Positions 1 through 9,026 of a stretch of DNA of 64,000 bases are shown one piece after another. The position numbers and the translations under genes were made by a program. The notes below the pieces were generated by a model that was not told where the DNA came from, made no database searches, and saw only the letters and a program-made list of their open reading frames with translations. The DNA comes from Streptomyces gelaticus (GTDB taxonomy: Bacteria; Actinomycetota; Actinomycetes; Streptomycetales; Streptomycetaceae), in assembly GCF_014649535.1 (NCBI RefSeq), contig NZ_BMTF01000009.1, positions 62,001 to 126,000 of the forward strand, read 5' to 3'. Positions within the stretch are counted from its first letter, which is position 1. Every line of letters starts with the position of its first letter.

Positions 1-1
1 G

Positions 2-991
2 AGAGCAGCCTGGCTCGTAATCTTCGCAGGGATTGCCCCGATGTGGCCCCTCTATTCCGCCCGACCGGGCACCTGGGCCATCACGTTCGTCGTCATGCTC
101 GTCGCTCTCGCCGTGCTCGGAGCATCGTCGTCGGCCTGGTGTGGGTTCGGCGTGGCCAGAGCGTGGCTGTGGGGCGCGGGGAAGCTTCCATGGAACGTGC
201 TCCGCCTCCTCGCGGATGCCCACCGTCTCGGCGTACTGCGCCAGTCCGGCGCCACCTACCAGTTCCGGCACTCGCGGCTCCAGGAACGACTGGCCGCGCT
301 GGCCGGGGATCAGCGCGCCCCGGCTCGGGTGCCGTCGAACAGCTCACCAATCGAGAACTCCCGGTCTGCCCTCAGCTTCATTTCCGGATGCATCATCATC
401 GTCGGATCGATTGCGATGTGGTGGGACATGGGTTCATTGAACGCCGAGTCCGGACCGTACAGGGAGGCCGGGCCGTACAAGACGGTCGCCCCTGCCTGTG
501 AACTGGTCGACCGTGAGGCCCTGCGGAAGGTCGTCCCGGACCCCAGCGGAGAGCCGTCCGAGGAAGACTACGGCGGCTTCGATGTGAGGAAGTGCTCCTG
601 GAGCGTCGGCACAGCGACTGCCGGAGATCCCAGCGTGGAGATCAGCGTCAGACTGCACCGACCCACCTTGACGCTTACCGCGGTGCAGCAGGCCGACAAG
701 GACTTCGACGACGAAGCCGGCGTCGCGCTTGTCGTCCCTGAGCACACCACGTACCCAACTGGACTGGGCGACGAGGCCGTCTCCGTCGTGAAGTACAGCG
801 AAGATCGCCCGCGGGTCGAGACCACCCTCCGGGTGGATAACCTGCTGTTGACCATCAGCTATGAGATGAGCGGCATAATGTGGGGCGATAAGCAGGGTTA
901 CGCTCGCAGCACACGGATTACACAGAACCTGGCCCGCACCGTCGAGCGGAAGCTCGCCGCCGCGCTCCCACAATCAGGGGCTTCACCGTAG
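2..991 (+). CDS. C-terminal part of a membrane protein (probable NACHT-type NTPase tail), 5' end outside window
   Basis: The frame is open to the window edge, so the true start lies upstream; the first internal ATG is at 41. The visible part has a hydrophobic stretch at the start (about residues 14-50 of the visible protein), then a motif reading YQFRHSRLQERLA, then a second membrane segment (SFISGCIIIVGSIAMWW) and a soluble, probably extracytoplasmic domain with two cysteines. The FRH-RLQ-LA motif is one I know from the C-terminal membrane part of Streptomyces NACHT-domain NTPases, so the missing N-terminus is probably an NTPase. That is inference from a short motif; no NTPase motif is visible here. 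The terminal domain is not one I recognise. Confidence 0.7.
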   Translation, partial: RAAWLVIFAGIAPMWPLYSARPGTWAITFVVMLVALAVLGASSSAWCGFGVARAWLWGAGKLPWNVLRLLADAHRLGVLRQSGATYQFRHSRLQERLAALAGDQRAPARVPSNSSPIENSRSALSFISGCIIIVGSIAMWWDMGSLNAESGPYREAGPYKTVAPACELVDREALRKVVPDPSGEPSEEDYGGFDVRKCSWSVGTATAGDPSVEISVRLHRPTLTLTAVQQADKDFDDEAGVALVVPEHTTYPTGLGDEAVSVVKYSEDRPRVETTLRVDNLLLTISYEMSGIMWGDKQGYARSTRITQNLARTVERKLAAALPQSGASP

Positions 992-1026
992 GGCGGAGTC
1001 AGCGTCGGGAGGCGGCCACTGGCGGC

Positions 1027-1185
1027 TTGCTGAGTACCACGGCGGCGACCGGCGAGGAGATCGACGAAGCGATCGGCAGCCTGCTGGAGTACCTCGGCCG
1101 GCACGTGGCGGAACGCCCAGCCCGGCCCGAGGGCCGGCGGTCCCACGACCTGCTGACGGACTGGTGGAGGCGAGGGGCGGCCAGG
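1027..1185 (+). pseudogene. Possible cytochrome P450 fragment
   Basis: Translation of this stretch resembles the helix F-G to H part of actinobacterial P450s: EEID-AIGSLLEYLGRHVAERPARPE followed by a HDLLTD and, after a frame change near 1160, LVEARGGQ, like the common DDLL-LVEARD pattern. No haem-binding cysteine loop or I-helix is present nearby. It is a short scrap within a run of unrelated gene fragments. The family call is tentative. Confidence 0.3.
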
Positions 1186-1249
1186 TCGCCGGCGGTGTCG
1201 AACAGAGCGGTGAGTTCGGCTTCGCGGCGGCGTTGCCGAAGCAGCACCT

Positions 1250-1380
1250 GACATCGACTCGGCGCCCACCGACGTCACCACGTCGCGCCCGCCCCCGACG
1301 GTCGGGGTGGGCGGTGTGGAATTCGCCTACGCAGGCCGGTCCCCGGTGCTGCACGGCGTGAGCTTCACCGCCCCCGGCGG
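1250..1380 (+). pseudogene. ABC-transporter ATP-binding protein fragment
   Basis: Frame starting at 1250 reads a proline-rich linker and then VEFAYAGRSPVLHGVSFTAP, which is the standard beginning of an ABC exporter nucleotide-binding domain (strand 1, A-loop tyrosine, strand 2). It stops just before where Walker A should be and is joined directly to a glycosidase fragment. Nothing else of the transporter is present, so this is a remnant. Confidence 0.6.
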
Positions 1381-1383
1381 TAC

Positions 1384-1880
1384 CCGGAGCCCGGCGGCCG
1401 ACTGCCCACCATTGGGGGCGCCCCCGCCAATGCCCAGGTCACGCAGGTCGTGCCGGACGGCGGTGAACTCCCCTATACAGAAGGCGTGTTCATCGGACAC
1501 AAGGTGGGAAGAGTCCGGCGCGACCCCCCGTACCCGTTCGGCCATGGTCTTGGCTACACCGACCGGACGTACGAGTCCATCGAAGTGGCCGGCACCACCG
1601 TCACGGTGCGCCTCTGCAACACCGTGACCGATCCGGCCGCGAGGTCGTCCAGCTCTCCCTGTCCCCGACCGCGCCCGACATGACCCGTCCGGCCCGCCGG
1701 CTGGCCGGCTTCGCGGGCGTGACCGCACAACCCGGCGAAACAGCCGAGCGGTTGTCGGGCTGCCGCGCCGCACCTTCGCGATCTGGGAGCGAGAACGCGA
1801 AGGCATGGTCCTGGCCTCGGCACGCGATCGCCTCCTGCTGCGGACGGTCACCTTCGTTCGCCTTCCCAAGGTGACCGTGC
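1384..1880 (+). pseudogene. C-terminal remnant of a GH3 beta-glucosidase, with two frameshifts
   Basis: From about 1387 the frame reads EPGGRLPTIGG, then LPYTEGVFIGHK and YPFGHGLGYT, the hallmark C-terminal motifs of family 3 glycoside hydrolases. After a frame change near 1635 it continues GREVVQLSLSPTAPD, then RPARRLAGFAGVTAQPGETAE, the fibronectin-like GH3 domain. After a second change near 1750 it reads LPRRTFAIWE. The catalytic N-terminal domain is missing and the 5' end abuts an ABC fragment at about 1381-1386. Non-functional remnant. Confidence 0.75.
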
Positions 1881-2016
1881 GCCAAGACCTCCGCGGGGGC
1901 GGGGGCGGGAGGATTTCTGACACTCCCGTGGGCAGGACTTCGGCTCGATCCGCCGGGTGGCCCGTCCCGGCTGGCCGGGCCGCCGACGGGCCCGGAAGTC
2001 CTCGGGCAGAGGCCGG

Positions 2017-2676
<660 letters not shown>

Positions 2677-2677
2677 G

Positions 2678-3454
2678 TCAGGCGTCGCCTTCCTGTCGTA
2701 CGGTCCGACGCTCGATGCGCCGCTCGGCCGCGGGGTCGCCGGGAGCTACCTGGACCACGCGTTGGACGAAGATGCCGGGCAGGTGGACCTCGTCGGGATC
2801 GAGCTCGCCGGGTTCGACGAGGTAGTCCACCTCGGCGACGGTGATCCGGCCCGCCATGGCGGCCAGCGGGTTGAAATTGCGGGCCGAGGAGCGGAAGACC
2901 AGGTTGCCGTGCCGGTCGCCGATGGTCGCCCGGACCAGCGAGAAGTCAGTGGTGATGCCGTGCTCGAGCAGGTACGGGCGCCCGTCGAACTCCCGTGTCT
3001 CCTTGGCGGGGGAGGCGAGGGCGACCGACCCGTCGGGCGCGTACCGCCAGGGCAGTCCGCCCTCGCCGACCTGGGTTCCAGTGCCCGCAGGGGTGTAGAA
3101 GGCGGGGATCCCGGCGCCGCCGGCCCGCAGCCGCTCCGCCAGCGTTCCTTGGGGGACTAGTTCGACCTCGAGCTCACCGCCCAGGTACTGGCGGGCGAAC
3201 TCCTTGTTCTCGCCCACATAGGAGCTCGTCATACGGGAGATCTGGCCGGCGGCGAGCAGCAGGCCGAGGCCCCAGTCGTCGACGCCGCAGTTGTTCGAGA
3301 CGATCTTGAGGTCGTTCACTCCGCTCTGCCACAGCGCGTTGATCAACGTGCCTGGTATCCCGCACAGTCCGAAGCCGCCCACGGCGAGCGAGGCGCCTTC
3401 CGAGATGTCGGCCACCGCCTCTGCCGCGCTCGCCACTGTCTTGTCCAGCCCCAT
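2678..3454 (-). CDS. CoA-transferase subunit A (3-oxoacid type)
   Basis: 258 residues, the alpha subunit partner of the B subunit. The glycine-rich CoA-binding segment [13 protein letters not shown] sits near residue 27, and [12 protein letters not shown] near residue 53 is also typical. ATG at 3454 is preceded by a purine-rich AAGGG site about 8 bases upstream. The stop codon TGA and the B-subunit ATG are separated by one base, indicating an operon of two genes transcribed leftward. The substrate may be acetoacetate or 3-oxoadipate. The long rightward ORF covering this region is a shadow of G/C-rich codons. Confidence 0.9.
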   Translation of the reverse strand: MGLDKTVASAAEAVADISEGASLAVGGFGLCGIPGTLINALWQSGVNDLKIVSNNCGVDDWGLGLLLAAGQISRMTSSYVGENKEFARQYLGGELEVELVPQGTLAERLRAGGAGIPAFYTPAGTGTQVGEGGLPWRYAPDGSVALASPAKETREFDGRPYLLEHGITTDFSLVRATIGDRHGNLVFRSSARNFNPLAAMAGRITVAEVDYLVEPGELDPDEVHLPGIFVQRVVQVAPGDPAAERRIERRTVRQEGDA

Positions 3455-3683
3455 ACGGAACCCTTTCCCTCAGGCAACCGGATCGACCTGCTGGTCAGCG
3501 CCGGTGCCATTGCAAGCGACGAGCAGCGAGCCTAGGCAGGCGGCGAAGAGGCGGCCATGGCGGCCATCCATACATCACCCCCCTCCTGTATGGCGGTCAC
3601 CGCTGTGCTGGTGGAGCCTCGGGGGACGTCGATGTTGCGCGCGGCCCCGGTTGATGCCGTCGTCCACCGGAGCCGCGCGATGC

Positions 3684-5171
3684 TCAGACCGAGCAGCCGG
3701 AGTCCGCAACGACGTAGTAGCCGGGTCCGGTCTGCTTGAGCGTGTGCGTGGTGAACGTATTCCACAGGCCCATGCTCTGGTGCGAGCCGTTGGCGTAGGT
3801 GTAGCCGCCGTTCTGGTAGGCCCGCCCGGCCGCTGCGTGGTCGTAGTTGCTCGCCGTGTGGCACGTGGGAGTGAAGCCGGTCGTGGTCGCGGTCACCGCC
3901 GCGGATACCGCGCCTGCCGCGCCCGCCGCGTCCACGGCCGCCACTGTGTAGCTGTAGGCGGTTCCGGTGGCCAGGCCGGTGTCGGTGGCGGTGGTGGACG
4001 TGGTGGTGGCCACCTTCGCACCGCCGCGGTAGACGGTGTACGAGCTCGCACCGTCGACCGCGTTCCAGCTGAGGGCGGCGGTGGTGTCGGTGGTGCCGGT
4101 GACCTTCAGTCCCGTGGGTGCGGGCAGGGAACCGGTGCTCGGGCCGTCGCCGTCGAGCCCCCAGAAGCGGGCGGTGTGGTAGCTGGAGCAGATGGTGTCG
4201 AGGAAGTAGGTGCCGGTGCTGCCGCACTGCTCCGGGCCGCTGCCCGGGTCGACTGCGAGGCCGTGTGCCATCCCGGAGATGGAGTAGACCTCGACGGCGG
4301 GCCGGCCGGAGGCGTCGTCGTAGATGCTGAGCGTGGTCCCCCCGCTGAGGTTCTCGGTGCGGGTGGGCGTCTGGCCGAGGCCCCACACGTTCGTCCACTG
4401 GTCACGCAGTTCTGTGGCGTTGGCGGGCTTGACGGTGGTGTCGGCGGTACCCTGCCAGATCGCGACGCGGGGCCAGGAGGCCGTGCCGGCGGGAGCAGCC
4501 GCGCGCACCAGGTCGCCCCACTGCGCGGGGCTCTTGTCCGGCGGACTGTACATACAGGTGTACGCCGCGGATACGCTGTTCGCGCAGAACGCGGGCAGCC
4601 CGGAGTCGATGGCGCCGCCCGCGAACACGTCGGGGTAGGCGGCGAGCATGTTCGCGGTCATGCCGGCGCCGGCGGACAGGCCGGTGATGTACACCCGCCG
4701 AGTGTCGCTGCCGTACTGGGCGACGGCCTTGTCGATCATCTGCTTGATCGACAGTGCCTCGCCCTGATCGCGCTTGCCGTCCCCGGGTTCGAACCAGTTG
4801 AAGCAGGAGTTGGCGTTGTTGGCGCTGCTCGTCTGCGGGAAGACCAGCGCGAAGCCGTAGCGGTCGGCGAACGTCGGCCAGCCGGAGTGGGCGTAGTAGT
4901 CGCTCGCGCTCTGGGTGCAACCGTGCAGTGCGACTACCAGCGGGGCGTCGTCCGGCAGCGCGTCGGGTGCATAGGTGTACATGGACAGATTGCCGGGATT
5001 GCTGCCGAAGGCGGTGATCTGAGTCAGACCCGCGGCGGACGCCTGCGGGCCTGCGGCGACCAGGCCGCCGGTCAGGGCAAGGGCACCCGCGGCGGCGGTG
5101 ACCCAGCGGTGGATGCCTCTGACGAGGCGGCGGCTCTTCGTGAAGCGGAGCGGAGGGTGCGACGGTCCCAT
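3684..5171 (-). CDS. Secreted short-chain PHA depolymerase / esterase with FN3 domain
   Basis: 495 residues from the ATG at 5171, which follows an AGGAGG site; longer in-frame starts lack one. A twin-arginine-like basic start and hydrophobic stretch ending in ASA (about residue 46) form the signal peptide. The alpha/beta-hydrolase domain has the oxyanion motif ALHGCTQ and the nucleophile elbow GLSAGA with Ser near residue 166; a GMAHG near residue 305 supplies the likely histidine. A fibronectin type III domain follows (about 350-435), then a 58-residue C-terminal module ending PGYYVVADSGC seen in extracellular PHB depolymerases. It probably cleaves short-chain polyhydroxyalkanoate or related esters outside the cell. 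A feruloyl or acetylxylan esterase role is the alternative. Confidence 0.85.
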   Translation of the reverse strand: MGPSHPPLRFTKSRRLVRGIHRWVTAAAGALALTGGLVAAGPQASAAGLTQITAFGSNPGNLSMYTYAPDALPDDAPLVVALHGCTQSASDYYAHSGWPTFADRYGFALVFPQTSSANNANSCFNWFEPGDGKRDQGEALSIKQMIDKAVAQYGSDTRRVYITGLSAGAGMTANMLAAYPDVFAGGAIDSGLPAFCANSVSAAYTCMYSPPDKSPAQWGDLVRAAAPAGTASWPRVAIWQGTADTTVKPANATELRDQWTNVWGLGQTPTRTENLSGGTTLSIYDDASGRPAVEVYSISGMAHGLAVDPGSGPEQCGSTGTYFLDTICSSYHTARFWGLDGDGPSTGSLPAPTGLKVTGTTDTTAALSWNAVDGASSYTVYRGGAKVATTTSTTATDTGLATGTAYSYTVAAVDAAGAAGAVSAAVTATTTGFTPTCHTASNYDHAAAGRAYQNGGYTYANGSHQSMGLWNTFTTHTLKQTGPGYYVVADSGCSV

Positions 5172-5695
5172 GACGACTGCCTCCTGATGTGGGGGGATCG
5201 GTCGTACACCGGCACCGGGCGACGACCGGTGAGCGGTGTGACGGGCATCATCACGGCGCGCTGGATGGTATTGACATGGGCAGGGCAGCCAGTGGTGCCG
5301 GAATTCCTGTGTGACAGGCATCCATGGCCCACAGCGAGATCGGCCAGGTATGGCCGAGCCTCTGAGGGGCAAGAGCGGGCACGGCGACCCAAGCCGTGGC
5401 CGCCTTCACGCCCACTCCCCGGCCCGCCGGGGCGGCTCCGGCGAACCCACGCCCTCTGGCGCTCCTGCCGCATCGAGAGTGGCACCCACGCCGACTCCTT
5501 GGCGCCGACGCGTTGCCGGACCGGCTGCGTGCGCTCACGCCGTGCCACCGCGCGGCGCAGGAGCACTGGCTCGCGACCGGGTAGCGCCCGCCCGCCCACG
5601 GCAGGGTCGCCCGGCCCGCCGGGGCGGCCCCGACCACCCCCGCCTGGCCGGCCGCCAGGCGGCGTCGCGCGATTTTCAGGATCTTCGGGGCACTT
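5172..5695. other. Intergenic region without recognised gene
   Basis: 524 bases between the depolymerase start and the stop of the PP2C gene. Several open frames cross it on both strands, but none has a recognisable motif, domain or convincing ribosome binding site. The part near 5171 carries the depolymerase ribosome binding site and presumably its promoter. Confidence 0.6.
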
Positions 5696-6850
5696 CTATT
5701 CGGGCAGGTGGTAGATGGCGAGGGCCGCGGTGTCGTCGTGGAGGCGGTTGCTGCTGTAGACGAGGAGATCGTGGTGGAGGCGGTCGAGGAGTTCTCGGGG
5801 CTGGAGAGGACCCCAGGAAAGGACACGTCGGCGGAGGGGGTAGAAGGCCCCAGTGCGGTCGCGGGCTTCCGTGACGCCGTCGGTGTAGAGCAGTAACTGG
5901 TCGCCGGGACCGAAGGGGTACTCATCGACCCGGTAGGCCTCCGTGAGGTGCATGCCCAGGTTGAGCGGCGGCGCGGGGTCGGCCGTCTCCAGTTCGGTGA
6001 CCCCGTCCGAGCGGATGAGGAGGGGCGGGGGGTGGCCGCAGTTGACGATGCGGACCACGCGGCGGCGGGGGATCTCCGCGAAGACAGCGGTGACGAAGCG
6101 CTCGCCCACGTCGTTTCCGGCCAGGCGGGCGGCTCTGCGATTCATGCTCGTCTCCGCCCGGCGGGCAACGGCGGCGAGGTCGGGTTCGTCGTGGGCGGCC
6201 TCGCGGAAGGCGCCGAGGAGGGTGGCGGCCGTCTCGACGGCGGGGAGTCCCTTGCCGCGGACGTCGCCGATGAGAATGCGGAGTCCGTGCGTGGTGGGGA
6301 CGGCCTCATACAGGTCACCGCCGATACGTGCTTCCGCAGCGGCGGACAGGTAGAGGGCTTCGATCAGAAGTGGGCCGATGCGGTGCGGGACCGGGCTCAG
6401 CAGGACATGCTGCGCGATCTCGGCCACGAAGCGCACGTTGGCGAGGGTGCGTTCCCGGCGCACGCGGTGGGCAGCCAGGAATGTTCCGAGGACGCCGACC
6501 ACAGCGGTGCTCAGGTAGGTGGCCACGTAGTGGCGCTCCCACACGTAGCTCACCGGGCGGCCCGCGCAGCACGGGGTGCCGGCCAGGACTCCTTCGAAGA
6601 CGATTGCGAACACGGTGACGCCGGCGACGACAGCGGGGCCGTGGGCGAAGGCTGCGATCACGGGGAGGGCGATGAGCAGGAAGCTCACCGGCCACTGCAC
6701 GGGCGTCAGGGGTTCGAGCACCAGAATGCCCGCGACATAGAAGGCGGGCAGCCACCGCATCCACACGGGCGCGGGCGGCACCTGCGGGCCCCCGCCGCCC
6801 GGCTGCGCTGCCCCGCCACTCGCCGCCCTGCGGCGGCTCGGCCACCTCAC
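5696..6850 (-). CDS. Membrane-anchored PP2C-family (SpoIIE) serine phosphatase
   Basis: 384 residues. A GTG start at 6850 is preceded by GGAG at a 6-base distance. An N-terminal membrane region with about four helices (residues 30-125) precedes a SpoIIE/RsbU-type PP2C domain. Metal-binding motifs are IGGDLYEAV (Asp near 187), GDVRGKGL (about 203) and, at the end, LLLYTDGVTEARD and HDDTAALAI. Such proteins dephosphorylate anti-anti-sigma factors and feed partner-switching control of alternative sigma factors in Streptomyces. No kinase or anti-sigma antagonist gene is adjacent. The signal sensed by the membrane part is unknown. Confidence 0.88.
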   Translation of the reverse strand: MRWPSRRRAASGGAAQPGGGGPQVPPAPVWMRWLPAFYVAGILVLEPLTPVQWPVSFLLIALPVIAAFAHGPAVVAGVTVFAIVFEGVLAGTPCCAGRPVSYVWERHYVATYLSTAVVGVLGTFLAAHRVRRERTLANVRFVAEIAQHVLLSPVPHRIGPLLIEALYLSAAAEARIGGDLYEAVPTTHGLRILIGDVRGKGLPAVETAATLLGAFREAAHDEPDLAAVARRAETSMNRRAARLAGNDVGERFVTAVFAEIPRRRVVRIVNCGHPPPLLIRSDGVTELETADPAPPLNLGMHLTEAYRVDEYPFGPGDQLLLYTDGVTEARDRTGAFYPLRRRVLSWGPLQPRELLDRLHHDLLVYSSNRLHDDTAALAIYHLPE

Positions 6851-7235
6851 TGCTCACTCCGTAGCACAGCGAGCGGCGCAGGCGTGGACGCTGCTCGGTC
6901 CGACGATGAAGCCGCCGTGTGGGCCTGCATGCGGACGTTGCTCCTGGCGGCTCCACTCGAACAGCCTGTACACGCGGGACTCCTGGCACATGATGTGGGC
7001 AAGACGTCCATCCTGCTGCCCCGCAACGCTTCGTGCCGTCCATTGCTCCAGCCAATGGCATGTCAGGATCTTCGCGCGGGGGCTTGTTGAGTTGACACGG
7101 AGCGCGGTGCCGGTGTTGCCACCGGTCCGTTTCTCCGTGCCGCTCGCCGAACCCGGCGTACCCGTCTCCGAGTACCGGGCTCTCCACGGATTCTGCCGTT
7201 CAGGTGTGGTTGAGGCGTGTCCAGGGGGTGGGGAT
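6851..7235. other. Intergenic region, nothing recognised
   Basis: 385 bases between the PP2C start and the transposase remnant. Open frames exist on both strands but none shows known motifs. It may include decayed flank of the insertion sequence. Confidence 0.5.
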
Positions 7236-7884
7236 CGTGTTGCCGCGTTCGTCGATGCCCGCCCGCACCTGGGGGGCGAGCCCGTACTCCGGGAACTTTC
7301 CATCCCTTCCTCCACCTGCTACCGATGGCGTCAGGCCGAGAAGGAGCCGTGCGAGCGACGCCGCCAGGACGCCGAGCTCACAGGGAAGATCCGGCAGATC
7401 CACGCCGACTCCGGCGGGACCTATGGCTCACTCCGCGTGCACGCCGTTCTCCAGCGTGACGGCGTCCACGTCGGCCGCAAACGCGTTGAACGGCTCATGC
7501 GCCAGGCCGGCCTGGCCGGGATCAGTCCCCGGCGGGCAAGGGCTTCACCCGACGTGACCCGGACGCGGAACTGGCCCCCGACCTGGTGCAACGCGACTTC
7601 ACCGCGAACGTGCCGAACCGGCTGTGGGTCACCGGCCTGACCATGATCGCGACCGGGGAGGGCCCGCTGTGGCTGTCCGCGATCCGCGACGCGTTCTCCC
7701 GCCGGGTGGTGGCCTGGGAAACCTCCGCCCGCGCGGACGCCGACCTGGTCCTGACCACGCTGGAGTATGCCCTGGCCAGCCGCGAAGTCGCCCCCGGTGA
7801 GCTCATCCACCACGCCGGCCACGGCTGTCGATACCCTGACCAGCTGGTCAGCCACCCCCACACAACGGGGGAACCTCATCCTTG
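7236..7884 (+). pseudogene. Dead IS3-family transposase (OrfB) remnant
   Basis: The frame from about 7236 reads the OrfB helix-turn-helix region (IPSSTCYRWRQAEKEPCERR, then DAELTGKIRQIHADSGG and TYGSLRVHAVL). A one-base loss near 7535 shifts it into the frame reading FTANVPNRLWVTG, IRDAFSRRVVAW and LIHHAGHGCRYP. In IS3 transposases WVT is followed by D and the later motif is HADHGCQY; here both catalytic aspartates are glycine. The frame then ends in unrelated sequence, so the third catalytic residue (Glu) and the C-terminus are missing. It cannot transpose. Confidence 0.85.
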
Positions 7885-7922
7885 ACCGACGCGCGGCACG
7901 GTCCCCCTCAGGGGCGATGCGA

Positions 7923-8813
7923 CTACTTGGCCAGCTTGCCGTCGGGCCGCACGGTGAACCACGTGCTGTTCAATCCCTGGCCGTTGGTGTCACCGGGCTT
8001 CTCGTCGCCGGTGTACCAGTAGAGCGGCCAGCAGTCGATGGTGAGCTGCTTCGTGCCGTCGGGGCGGGTGTACGGGGTGATCAGCTTCGGGTCGATGCCC
8101 TTGATGTCCTTCTTGTCGACGAGTTTGGCGGGCTTCCACTTCTTCAGGCAGGTGCCCTCGCAGTTGGACTTCATCGGCCAGGCGGTGTCCCTGGTGAAGC
8201 GGTAGAGCGTGCGTCCCTTGCCGTCGCGGATGATCGTGCCGTGATCCTCGTCGTCGACCGTGGACAGGGCTGGCAGCCCCTTTGGCTCGCTCGGAGCCTC
8301 CTGCGCCTGCGCCTTCGCCTTTGTGCCGTCCGGCGCTGCCGCGAACCAGGTGCCGCCGACGCCCTGACCGCGGGTCTGCCGGGGCGCCGTGTCCTGCGCG
8401 TAGCGGTACAGTGGCCATCCGGCGAGGGTCAACTGCTTCGTGCCGTCGGCGCGCTTCACCGAGCCGAGCAGCCCGGGGGCGAGGCCGCGGCCTGCCTTCG
8501 CACCATCGGCGAGCACCGGCGGCCAGGCCGCGGCGCAGTCACCCGCGCAGTTGGAAGCGGGCGGCTTCGCCGTGTCCTTGTCGAAGCGGTACAAGGTGAA
8601 GCCCGCGCCGTCCGTCACGACCGGGCCCAGCTTCTCGCTCTTCCAGACGCTGAGCCGGCCCGCCTGCGAGGGCTGCGCACCGTTGCTCGTCGAGGCGGCG
8701 CGCTCGGCGGAAGCGGTGGTGGTCGCTGCCGTGCCCCCGGAGCTTCCGCAGGCCGCCGTCAGCATGACCGCGGCGACCGTGAACGCGGCCGGTGCATAGG
8801 TGAATTTACGCAT
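7923..8813 (-). CDS. SCO0930-type lipoprotein with Yx(F/W/Y)xxD repeats
   Basis: 296 residues from ATG 8813, preceded by GAGGG. The N-terminus is a lipoprotein signal peptide: basic start, hydrophobic stretch, then the lipobox LTAAC with Cys near residue 22. The mature part has two repeats of a COG4315-type unit, each with motifs such as LYRFDKDT, an internal SNC-GDC or SNCEGTC cysteine pair, and YRYAQD/YWYTGD. The function of this family is unknown; the protein should be anchored on the outer face of the membrane. An ECF-type promoter signature lies at 8966-8991, shared with seven other units to the right. A shorter paralogue is at 23107-23577. Confidence 0.85.
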   Translation of the reverse strand: MRKFTYAPAAFTVAAVMLTAACGSSGGTAATTTASAERAASTSNGAQPSQAGRLSVWKSEKLGPVVTDGAGFTLYRFDKDTAKPPASNCAGDCAAAWPPVLADGAKAGRGLAPGLLGSVKRADGTKQLTLAGWPLYRYAQDTAPRQTRGQGVGGTWFAAAPDGTKAKAQAQEAPSEPKGLPALSTVDDEDHGTIIRDGKGRTLYRFTRDTAWPMKSNCEGTCLKKWKPAKLVDKKDIKGIDPKLITPYTRPDGTKQLTIDCWPLYWYTGDEKPGDTNGQGLNSTWFTVRPDGKLAK

Positions 8814-8965
8814 GGGTATCCCTCTTTCGGAAATCTTGGGGAATTGGCTTTTCACTGAAATGCTGAAGCAATGGCCCGCCCCGGCAGCAGGGGAGGAGTC
8901 GGCCGACTGCCGGGGCGGAGTTTCTGGTCCCGGAATTCCTTCTGGCCGGTCACTGTCACTGTGAA

Positions 8966-8991
8966 AACGGCCGATGCGGCGGGGAGGTTCA
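8966..8991 (-). promoter_or_regulatory. ECF-type promoter (TGAACCT-N15-CGTT) for the lipoprotein gene
   Basis: Read on the minus strand, a -35-like TGAACCT (8985-8991) and a -10-like CGTT (8966-8969) are separated by exactly 15 bases, as at seven other sites in this window. It points leftward to the gene starting at 8813, giving a leader of roughly 145 bases. The -35 differs from the others at its last base. Confidence 0.65.
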
Positions 8992-9026
8992 ATCCCCGGG
9001 AAATTCTTTTACCGGGCCGCGAGCTG

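Noticed and set aside
4789..4801. GGTTCGAACC, like a tRNA T-arm
   Set aside because: It lies inside the depolymerase gene (NWFEPG codons on the minus strand) and no acceptor or anticodon stem could be built around it.
3291..5714. An 807-codon open frame on the plus strand
   Set aside because: It spans the depolymerase and the CoA-transferase start in antisense and gives low-complexity Gly/Val/Arg sequence.
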